From: JBBRGG01 sp038240875
GTDB lineage: Bacteria > Planctomycetota > Phycisphaerae > Phycisphaerales > UBA1924
Assembly (NCBI GenBank): GCA_038240875.1
Contig: JBBRGG010000197.1
Coordinates: 1 to 6,493 of the forward strand
Length of the DNA stretch: 6,493 nucleotides
Direction of reading: 5' to 3'
This document shows, piece by piece, positions 1 to 6,334 of the stretch. Each line of letters begins with the position of its first letter. The first letter of the stretch is position 1. The notes under the pieces are model-generated. The model was given only the letters and a program-made list of their open reading frames with translations. It did no database searches and was not told the origin of the DNA. Made by a program: the position numbers and the translations under genes.

Positions 1-1255
1 GCGAACGCGCCCACAGCGAGCATGGGGATGATGGCTCAGGGGGCGGGAATTGCGTTAGCAAAGACCTAGTTTCCAAGAGAACTGCCACTGGAAAGACTGG
101 CGGTATTGTCGAAACTGAAGTGAATGCCACCGTAGATACGAGACACGCCAGCTTCGTTCGTGGCATCAGCGATGAAAGTGAAGCTGCGAGTGATAGTGCT
201 GGATTGATTGGTGACGTCGAATTGGAGTGGATCAGTGTCAAACAAATTTGGAGAGAGCAGCGACGGCGGCTGCGGAGAAGGTGCTGTGATCGGAGGTCTA
301 CACCTGGAACCGTGGCGCTGCGATATACCATTGCCAACTTGGATCGTCAACACGACACGAGGTGATAGAGCGGCAGGTGTCGAACTCGACCTTAGCGTCC
401 CAAGAAACAATCGCCGCATCGGCAAGAGCGATGTTCAAGACTGCGAACAAGCGCGAACGATCTTGCATTGAAAGCCATGGTCGTCGGCGGCTTGTCTGGC
501 GATTTGATTCCACATGCCAAGAGGCATGACGCTGTCGCCGCCCGCGGCTCAGATGAGGGCGATGCTTGATTGTTCGGGCGTGCGATTTGCACAGGTGTTA
601 TGGCCGATGGCGCGGACCTCTGCGAGTGCGACGTTGTATTCGGGGCTGCCAAAGCTAGGCGACGCGACTGGGCGGAACTATGTGGATGATGACATTGCCC
701 AAGGCGTGACATGCGCAAATTGCTGAAAGAGCGGCGTAGTGAGGGAGCCCGTGGGCACCCACCAACCTGGAATTGCTGAAGCGGTTAATCTTACGCGCGC
801 TTGAAACATCGCTCGAACGCAACGTGATGATGTGATTGGCGGGGAAGAGCCACAGGCAATGCCCGGGGCTTTGGATGGAGAATCGGGTATCGCCACGAGT
901 TGCGTTGTAAGTGCGGTATCAAAGGACAATTGAAAGGAAGGATACGTGTCTACAAGCACATCGCGCGCGGCTTGGGCTGTGGCCCCAGTGGTGTCGGTAC
1001 CGGCTGGGCCAGCGGTCATGCCGCCATAGAGTGGGCGGACGAGCCGATGCCGTTGGTCGCGTTATTGACGTCGGTCGAGAGCATCGCGAGATTGCGAGCG
1101 GAAGGCGCGGGCGTGCCGGTGCTCGAAGCAACCGTGTTGAGCATGATCTGGTTTCAGTCCATGACGACGTCTGCATGCGCGAAGCTGGGTGCTACCAGCA
1201 AGCCGCCCGCTACGAGCGCGAGCATGGCTACACGTACTGAATCACATGACTTCAA
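1..1255 (-). pseudogene. Decayed vanadium-dependent haloperoxidase / PAP2-superfamily secreted protein, 3' end beyond the window
   Basis: Reading the minus strand across several frames gives a continuous haloperoxidase-like protein. It starts with a signal peptide (MLALVAGGLLVAPSFAHA, from 1225; an upstream TTG at 1255 gives a fuller n-region), then a segment around DVVMD*NQIMLNTVASS, then AAQAARDVLVDTYPSFQ, VTPWAMSSST, ARLFAVLNIALADAAIVSWDAK-like text, and finally SRIYGGIHFSFDNT, the third phosphate/vanadate-binding motif. In-frame stops lie at 1156-1154, 680-678, 551-549, 300-298, 68-66 and 38-36. Several replace residues that the context implies were Trp, Gln or Tyr. Frameshifts occur near 1025, 850-790, 465-455 and 265. 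The first motif reads K-x6-R-S instead of RP, and the second SDH instead of SGH. The tail (VFANAIPAP*AIIPMLAVGAF) resembles a PEP-CTERM-like anchor. Known family members use vanadate to oxidise halides outside the cytoplasm; this copy cannot make an active enzyme. Family assignment is from memory of the motifs. Confidence 0.85.
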
Positions 1256-1574
1256 GCTGGCGACAGGGAACAGTATTTTTGGCGCGATTAGTGCATCTAT
1301 ATCTTCCTCTCTTGTGGCTGCCAGTTGAAGGAGCCTGTTTAAGCAAACCGATCATCAGATACGTTCTTTTTGCCTATTTCTTGTAGTTTTTTCAAGTATA
1401 TCGATATGTATTTGAGGCGAATGGATGATGAACTTTAACGAGTATGCGGCGTCGATGGTTCGGTATGGGTGACATAGGACGCGATCTTGGATATTGCGAA
1501 CCGTGCCCGCAACGGAAAGCTGGATCGAGAACAGTGCAGGATCGGGAAAGGAGAAGGATAAACTGGCGTGAGCG
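1256..1574. other. Non-coding region between the haloperoxidase remnant and the copper operon
   Basis: No credible gene is visible in this stretch of about 320 bases. It contains a T-rich/AT-rich patch (about 1365-1410) with a 10-bp palindrome ATATCGATAT at 1398-1407, which may be the remains of a minus-strand promoter region for the haloperoxidase. A plus-strand ATG at 1428 opens only a 14-codon peptide before a stop. From about 1440 to 1570 all frames are interrupted or unrecognisable. The right end should carry the promoter of the copper operon, but I find no good -35 hexamer. Confidence 0.5.
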
Positions 1575-1580
1575 TATACT
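1575..1580 (+). promoter_or_regulatory. Possible -10 element of the copper operon promoter
   Basis: TATACT matches the bacterial -10 consensus TATAAT at five of six positions and lies 30 nt before the regulator's start codon. It overlaps the left arm of the operator palindrome, so a bound repressor would block RNA polymerase. No convincing -35 hexamer stands 16-19 bases upstream (the bases there are purine-rich), so the call is tentative. Confidence 0.3.
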
Positions 1581-1592
1581 CCTGGGGAGTAT
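1576..1592. promoter_or_regulatory. Probable CsoR operator: perfect inverted repeat upstream of the copper operon
   Basis: ATACTCC-TGG-GGAGTAT is a perfect 7-bp inverted repeat with a 3-bp spacer. It sits 18 bp before the start codon of the CsoR-family gene. Known CsoR operators are pseudo-palindromes with TAC/GTA outer edges and a C-run/G-run core, and this site has that design. Its position, next to the regulator it would serve and overlapping a possible -10, fits autorepression relieved by Cu(I). Palindromy is seen directly; binding by the neighbouring CsoR is inferred. Confidence 0.72.
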
Positions 1593-1596
1593 CAGC

Positions 1597-1603
1597 AAAG
1601 GAA
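1597..1603 (+). promoter_or_regulatory. Ribosome binding site of the CsoR-family gene
   Basis: AAAGGAA ends 7 nt before the ATG at 1611. It decides the start: it supports the ATG that includes the unusual N-terminal extension of about 55 residues, rather than a start closer to the conserved domain. Confidence 0.6.
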
Positions 1604-1610
1604 CTCAACT

Positions 1611-2048
1611 ATGGCCAAGTCAACGACCAAGTCGATCCGCCCCCGTGCGCCAGTTCAGAATATAACGAAAGATGCACCTTGCGCGTGTGATCCAAAGGTA
1701 CGCACGCGAATAGTTTCATCTAAGTCGGCAGTTGGACGCGGGGGGCGCGCCGCTGGCGTAGACCCTGTGATCAAGGCCACGAATCTCAATCACCTACGCA
1801 GGATCGAAGGACAGGTGCGAGGTATCGCGGCGATGATCGAGGAAGATTGCTACTGCGCGGACATCATCCAGCAAGCTGCAGCGGCGCAAGAATCCTTGCG
1901 GTCAGTCGCGAAGAACCTTCTCAAGAACCACCTGCTTCATTGTGCCGCAAGAGCCGTGTTCAAAAAAGGAAATCGACAGGATGATCGAGCCTCGCAAGAT
2001 GACATGATTAACGAAGTCATCGCGCTGGTGGCAAAGGTCGTGCGATAA
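1611..2048 (+). CDS. csoR: CsoR-family (DUF156) copper-sensing transcriptional repressor, N-terminally extended
   Basis: This 145-residue cytoplasmic DNA-binding protein carries the all-helical CsoR/RcnR domain from about residue 55 to the end. The domain opens with NLNHLRRIEGQVRGIAAMIEED. The copper-ligand pattern is intact: Cys82 (in Y-C), His107 and Cys111 (HLLHC). The spacing of 25 and then 4 residues is the same as for the Cys-His-Cys site of Mycobacterium tuberculosis CsoR. This pattern and the adjacent Cu-ATPase point to Cu(I) rather than nickel or formaldehyde sensing. In the family, the apo form represses and Cu(I) binding releases DNA. The protein is longer than usual (typically about 90-120 residues) because of a basic, low-complexity N-terminus rich in Lys, Arg, Ser and Thr that carries a Cys24-Ala-Cys26 pair. 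The start is supported by AAAGGAA at 1597. The stop lies 2 nt before the ATPase start, so the genes form one operon, probably controlled by the palindrome at 1576-1592. Confidence 0.92.
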   Translation: MAKSTTKSIRPRAPVQNITKDAPCACDPKVRTRIVSSKSAVGRGGRAAGVDPVIKATNLNHLRRIEGQVRGIAAMIEEDCYCADIIQQAAAAQESLRSVAKNLLKNHLLHCAARAVFKKGNRQDDRASQDDMINEVIALVAKVVR

Positions 2049-2050
2049 GT

Positions 2051-4420
2051 ATGGAACAAGCCCACGCTTCGACAAACACTGACACGCAACGAATCGATAT
2101 TCCAGTTGAAGGAATGTCGTGTGCTTCGTGCGCGAGCAGGATTGAAAGGCGGCTCATCAAGCATCCAGGAGTATCTTCGGCGAGCGTGAACTTTGCAACC
2201 AAAGTCGCTATGGTCATGTTTGACAGTCGCGCTACTGGACCAGATAAACTCGCACAAGCTGTCGATGACCTTGGCTTTGTAGCAAGACTTCCAGCAGCGA
2301 AGCCCCCGCTACTCTCGTCTCGCGCAACGCAAATTGGACCGGGCGTGGCATCCGCAGAACTCGAAGATGCTTTGCCAGATCATCGAGACGCCATGCGAGT
2401 GAGACTGATGATTTGCGCGGTGCTGACACTGCCTGTGCTCACAATCGCTATGTCGCACGGTTCGATCGCGCTGTTCAATATTGCATGGATCAACTGGGTG
2501 CAGCTCGCGCTCACAACGCCCGTGGTCTTGTGGTGTGGCTGGCCCTTCTTTCGATCGGCTTGGATTGGACTAGTACACGCCAGCGCATCGATGGATACGC
2601 TCGTCGCGCTTGGAACGGGGGCGGCGTACGTCTACTCGGTTGTTGCGACCGTTTCGCCAGAAATTTTTCACGCTGCTCATTCGGGGTCGAGCATGGGAAC
2701 GCACGCCGCGAGTGGCCACGCGGTCGTGCCTGTGTACTTTGAGGCAGCGGCGACGATCATCCTCTTGATCTTGCTTGGCCGCTATCTAGAGGCTCGGGCG
2801 ACACACAAGACTGGTGCCGCGATTAGAAAGCTTATCGGAAACCAGGCCAAGACCGCTCGCCTGGTTCGCGATGGCAACGAGATTGATGTGCCAATTGATG
2901 AGGTTGTGGTTGGTGACACTGTGATCGTGCGCCCGGGAGAAAAGATTCCTGTGGATGGCGTGATTCAAAGCGGAGATTCGGCGGTGGACGAATCGATGCT
3001 GACAGGCGAGAGCATGCCTGTTGAAAAAATAGCAGGTGATCATGTCTTTGGTGCGACGGTCAATACCACTGGCGCACTTCAAGTGACAGCGACCAAGGTT
3101 GCACGCGATTCTGCCTTGCAAGAGATCGTTCGCTTGGTCCAAGAAGCACAAGGAAGCAAAGCTCCAATTGCGAGGCTGGCAGACAGCGTGAGCGGCGTCT
3201 TCGTGCCCATCGTGATCGCAATTGCGATCGTCACCTTTGCTGTATGGTGGTTTGCAACACCCGCAGGAACGGAAATCAGGCTCGCGATGGCACTAGTTGT
3301 GAGCGTTTCCGTTCTCATTATCGCGTGTCCGTGTGCGCTCGGGCTTGCTACGCCCACTGCGATCATGGTCGCGACAGGCCACGCTGCCGAACGAGGCATC
3401 CTCATCAAGAGTGGTAAAGCCCTCGAACGCGCACACAAGATCACCGCGATCATTCTCGATAAGACCGGGACGATCACACATGGCAAACCCATCGTGACAC
3501 GCGTTTTGACTGTGCCGGAGAGTCGATTCACCGAAGCAGAATTCCTTAGAATCGCGGCATCTGCGGAGCGTTTGAGCGAGCACCCAATTGCTTCGGCGAT
3601 TGTAAATGAGGCAATGGGTCTGAGGCATTCTGCTAATCCAGTGGAGTTAAGCCAACCTAGTGTGTTTCGTGCCGAAGTTGGCTTTGGCGTCGATGCGGTT
3701 GTCGATAACATGCGTGTCCTTATCGGCAAAGCCGCTTTCTTACAAGAGCGCGGCGTGCGGACGACACTCACGACAGAAGCGGCGGAATTAGCCGCGAGTG
3801 GGCACACGCCGGTCTATGTCGCGATCGATGCACGTGAGGCTGGCCTCATCGCGGTCGCGGACACGATCAAGCCAACATCGAAGCGAGCAATTGACCTCAT
3901 GCATGCCTTGGGTCTGCGCGTTGTGTTGATGACCGGCGATAACGCGTTGACCGCGCGCACGGTCGCTCAGGATATTGGTGTTGACGAATTCCTAGCGGAT
4001 GTACTGCCAAAGGACAAGGCCGAGAAGGTTGCGGCGTTGCAAGCGCAGGGATACATCGTCGGTATGGTTGGCGATGGCATCAACGACGCGCCTGCGCTCG
4101 CGCGAGCAGACGTGGGCTTTGCAATGGGCACGGGGACGGATGTGGCGATGCACGCCGCCGACATCACATTAATGCGTGGCGATCTGTGCATGGTGCCCGA
4201 GGCAATCGCGCTCTCGCGTGCGACGATGCGAACGATCAAGCAGAATCTTTTTTGGGCGTTTGTGTACAACGTGATCGGAATCCCGATCGCTGCGGGAGTT
4301 CTCTATCCGTTTACGGGGTGGCTGCTCTCGCCGATGATCGCGAGCGGAGCGATGGCGCTTAGCAGCGTCTGCGTCGTGATGAACAGCCTGCGGCTGGCAC
4401 GGTGGAAGAAGCTCAAATAA
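2051..4420 (+). CDS. copA: Copper-exporting P1B-1-type ATPase (CopA)
   Basis: This 789-residue inner-membrane pump couples ATP hydrolysis to Cu(I) export from the cytoplasm. One N-terminal heavy-metal-associated domain spans about residues 13-80, with its metal site at GMSCASC (Cys24, Cys27). Eight membrane helices lie near 117-136, 144-166, 179-202, 226-244, 381-401, 410-434, 732-752 and 757-778. The actuator-domain TGE is at 318-320, the CPC metal site at 426-428, the phosphorylated Asp470 in DKTGT, the P1B His-Pro pair at 511-512, TGD at 628-630 and GDGIND at 674-679. Tyr739-Asn740 in helix 7 and Met768-x2-Ser-Ser in helix 8 are the P1B-1 signature for Cu(I), not Zn or Cd. Length and architecture are complete. 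The loop before helix 4 (206-226) is rich in His and Met, a possible exit-side metal-handling segment. The start lies 2 nt after the csoR stop, with only a weak, distant AAAGG at 2033, so translational coupling is likely. Confidence 0.97.
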   Translation: MEQAHASTNTDTQRIDIPVEGMSCASCASRIERRLIKHPGVSSASVNFATKVAMVMFDSRATGPDKLAQAVDDLGFVARLPAAKPPLLSSRATQIGPGVASAELEDALPDHRDAMRVRLMICAVLTLPVLTIAMSHGSIALFNIAWINWVQLALTTPVVLWCGWPFFRSAWIGLVHASASMDTLVALGTGAAYVYSVVATVSPEIFHAAHSGSSMGTHAASGHAVVPVYFEAAATIILLILLGRYLEARATHKTGAAIRKLIGNQAKTARLVRDGNEIDVPIDEVVVGDTVIVRPGEKIPVDGVIQSGDSAVDESMLTGESMPVEKIAGDHVFGATVNTTGALQVTATKVARDSALQEIVRLVQEAQGSKAPIARLADSVSGVFVPIVIAIAIVTFAVWWFATPAGTEIRLAMALVVSVSVLIIACPCALGLATPTAIMVATGHAAERGILIKSGKALERAHKITAIILDKTGTITHGKPIVTRVLTVPESRFTEAEFLRIAASAERLSEHPIASAIVNEAMGLRHSANPVELSQPSVFRAEVGFGVDAVVDNMRVLIGKAAFLQERGVRTTLTTEAAELAASGHTPVYVAIDAREAGLIAVADTIKPTSKRAIDLMHALGLRVVLMTGDNALTARTVAQDIGVDEFLADVLPKDKAEKVAALQAQGYIVGMVGDGINDAPALARADVGFAMGTGTDVAMHAADITLMRGDLCMVPEAIALSRATMRTIKQNLFWAFVYNVIGIPIAAGVLYPFTGWLLSPMIASGAMALSSVCVVMNSLRLARWKKLK

Positions 4421-4422
4421 TC

Positions 4423-4440
4423 AAGAGCGCGATCGTTCTT
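4423..4440 (+). terminator. Weak hairpin just after copA, possible terminator
   Basis: AAGAGCG-CGAT-CGTTCTT can fold into a 7-bp stem (one G-U pair) with a 4-nt loop, 2 nt after the copA stop codon. No T-run follows, so it is not a standard intrinsic terminator. It may only stabilise the transcript end. No better terminator is visible before the next remnant. Confidence 0.25.
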
Positions 4441-4592
4441 CGATGAATGAAAGCAACACTACTGCCGAGCATGTATGCTGTGCCGAAGACAAGATGTAGC
4501 GTTGTTCAATGATCCTTGTACCTGCTAACTCTAAACAACGATCACTCTGAAGTGTTGAACTTGCGCTAGAAGCATTTGATGATCAACCTATT

Positions 4593-5151
4593 TTGGCATC
4601 AACGACGGCTTGTGTTCTTGCTTCATGTGCGTTGTATGGCTGCACTTCGAGCAGCAGGCGCGATGGGTCACAATACGGTAATTGCCAACCAATCGATTCC
4701 AGAATCCTCGGTAATCACTCTCGAATCAGACATCAACGCGCTCGTTGGCACCACGTGGAAGGGCACGCTCACCTACATCGCTTACTCCATCAAAAGTTCA
4801 GCGAACAATTCCTTGTACTTTGGCTGTAGAAAGACGTCCCGCGACGCAAGTTAGCTCGTGCCAGATGATCGCTACCGGATACAACGAAGAGCCTCAAGCC
4901 AACAGCGGCTATGTCTTGACGCTGACGCAAAACATATGAATGCTCGGTACCGTGCGCGTTCTCGTACAAACCACGTTGCCAGAATCGGTCAGTTCAAATC
5001 ATGACCCTAGAAGAAGGCCGCAACGACAACGCCCCATGACGATGCGCCGCGTCTACACCATTAGGCTCAATGCGTATTCGATTGATAAGCTCATAATATT
5101 AAGTTTATAATGCAACTTCTTCGAGCGGCCTGGTACCGAAGGTTGAAGTAA
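4593..5151 (+). pseudogene. Decayed small exported protein / putative lipoprotein of unknown function
   Basis: Protein-like text appears in three successive frames. The start (TTG at 4593 or an older lost start) gives ACVLASCALYGCTSSS, a hydrophobic segment followed by a possible lipobox (L-Y-G-C). In the next frame comes LESDINALVGTTWKGTLTYI. In the third frame, from about 4797, come TIPCTLAVE, then GYNEEPQANSGYVLTLTQ, an in-frame TGA at 4937-4939, and after it MLGTVRVLVQTT and RRVYTIRLNAYSIDK before a stop at 5108-5110. A short out-of-frame end (NFFERP, then a TAA at 5149-5151) may be the original C-terminus. The coherent, beta-rich sequence joined across frames indicates a real gene broken by at least two frameshifts and one nonsense change. 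I do not recognise a named family. Export is inferred from the N-terminus; its function is unknown, and both ends are uncertain. Confidence 0.5.
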
Positions 5152-5346
5152 TACCTATGTTGCTACGTTGTGTTGATGTCTGTAAAGGCAAACACTTGGC
5201 TCTCTACAATGGTTGCGATAGCAACGTAGTTTGAGCAACATTCGCCACGCGCACCTTTTAACTGGCAACCGTTTGGAACTTTCCATCGGCTGGATCCATC
5301 GGACGTATCAAATAGTCAGGCCCATCCGTCACACCCATCCATATCC
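5152..5346. other. Non-coding spacer between two pseudogenes
   Basis: No gene-like sequence is recognisable here. It contains a perfect 5-bp stem with a GATA loop (GTTGC at 5212-5216, GCAAC at 5221-5225). It also has an 8-bp inverted repeat, CTACGTTG at 5163-5170 and CAACGTAG at 5222-5229, sharing the same right side. These could form alternative RNA or DNA folds but lack a T-run. The former promoter and ribosome binding site of the peptidase remnant would lie near 5300-5340, where no clear Shine-Dalgarno sequence remains. Confidence 0.4.
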
Positions 5347-6045
5347 TTGCGCACGATCAACCGCTTGCTCGCCGCTGCTCTCGTGCTTGCCGCCGGAACT
5401 GTTGCTCGCGGCGACGAAGGGATGTGGCTGCTTACTGCGCCCCCACCGCCGCTGTCAGGTATGCGTATGGCATCGACGTCACGCCCGATTGGCTCTTGAA
5501 AATGCAGCGTGCCGCCGTCGGCTTCCAGACTGGCGGATCCGGCTCTATCGTCTCTGCCAAAGGCTTGGTCATGACCAACCACCACGTCGGCTCGGACATG
5601 CTTCTCAAGCTCAGTACGCAGGCTAACAACCTTCTCAAAGATGGCTTCATCGCAAGGACCATCACGCCGAGCTAAAGTGTCCCGACCTTGAGCTCAACGT
5701 GCTCTGGGAGATTAAGGACGTTACCGCCGATGTCTTTGTAGCCGTAAAGCCGGGAATGTCCGCCGCAGAAGCTGGCAATGCTCGCCGCATGGCTATCGCA
5801 CACATCGAAGCCAGCGTCGGTAAATCGACCAAAGATTCTAAAGCGCTCAACGGCGAAGTCGTCGGCTTGATCTTCGATGGCAATTTCTACTCGCTCGTTG
5901 CCAACGTCGCATACGACGGCCGCACTAATCGCGCTGTCGCTGTCGATGTTCGTGGCATGGCCAGGCTTTCAAGACCGTGTACAACGCGACCGAATTGCTA
6001 ACTGAATTAGGAGTTGTAAGTAGTGAAACAGGAAAACCAAAGTAA
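5347..6045 (+). pseudogene. Decayed S46-family dipeptidyl-peptidase (DPP7/DPP11-like), frameshifted and internally deleted
   Basis: Three frames combine into an S46 serine dipeptidyl-peptidase, normally a periplasmic or secreted enzyme of roughly 700 residues that removes dipeptides from N-termini. A signal peptide (RLLAAALVLAAGTVARG) leads to DEGMWLLTAP, the mature start typical of the family. After a frameshift near 5455 come YGIDVTPDWLLKMQRAAVGF and MTNHHVG, which holds the catalytic His (His codons 5580-5585). A one-base loss near 5668 creates the TAA at 5673-5675; the family text LKCPDLELNVLWEIKDVT continues in the next frame. Near 5826-5840 the N-terminal part (up to ASVGKST) joins directly to the far C-terminal part (ALNGEVVGLIFDGNFYSL), so some 450-490 residues are missing, including the catalytic Asp and the GNSGSP serine motif. 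A last one-base loss near 5962 shifts the end, FKTVYNATELLTELGV, to the stop at 6043. The original start was perhaps ATG, now TTG at 5347. Confidence 0.88.
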
Positions 6046-6174
6046 GCGAGCCGCAAGTAATTTTTCGTGCCGCCTAAGTTCATTTGGACTTCGATGCGTG
6101 CTATGCCATATATAGCGTGGCTACCACAAGAACAACGAAGTCGGAGAAAGCTTCGATGAGCGCTTACCCCGACT
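6046..6174. other. Short non-coding stretch between convergent genes
   Basis: This lies between the plus-strand peptidase remnant and the minus-strand terminator. A 5-bp stem (GCTAT 6100-6104, ATAGC 6112-6116) is present without a T-run. I see no gene in either strand that I can support. Confidence 0.4.
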
Positions 6175-6208
6175 AAAAACACACCCCAAGCGTCGTGCCC
6201 GGGGTGTG
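6175..6208 (-). terminator. Intrinsic terminator for the minus-strand dockerin-tailed gene
   Basis: On the minus strand, CACACCCC (6208-6201) pairs perfectly with GGGGTGTG (6187-6180) around a 13-nt loop and is followed at once by TTTTT (6179-6175). This is a classic Rho-independent terminator. It lies about 125 nt past the stop codon of the dockerin-tailed gene, the only minus-strand gene upstream of it in this window. On the plus strand the hairpin is not followed by a T-run. Confidence 0.78.
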
Positions 6209-6334
6209 CTGCCTGAACTGAATTATTTAATTTCGAACCTACTTAAAGCATCAAACAAAATGACTACTCACTGCACGTGCATAGGCGCTCTGCCTGTGTC
6301 TGCTCCTTCTACTTCTTCATTCTTTGACAGATTC

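Noticed and set aside
1..1255. Recoding of TGA or TAG as sense codons (two TGA stops fall at likely Trp positions)
   Set aside because: The stops include both TAG and TGA at positions implying different residues, frameshifts occur as well, and the intact copA uses TGG for Trp with no internal TGA or TAG. Decay explains this better than an altered code.
900..1328. 142-residue plus-strand open frame
   Set aside because: It is the antisense of the haloperoxidase remnant, which has clear family-like text on the minus strand; the plus-strand translation shows no recognisable motif.
3079..3807. 242-residue minus-strand open frame
   Set aside because: It lies wholly inside copA on the opposite strand, has a Ser/Ala/Thr-rich composition typical of antisense reading, and no domain.
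5163..5229. Inverted repeats as a transposon end, attachment site or riboswitch
   Set aside because: The arms are only 5-8 bp, there is no transposase or integrase remnant nearby, no target duplication is visible, and no known riboswitch core is recognisable.
5231..5626. 131-residue plus-strand open frame with Cys/Arg-rich translation
   Set aside because: It reads out of frame through the signal peptide and N-terminal domain of the S46 peptidase remnant, whose family motifs are in the other frames.
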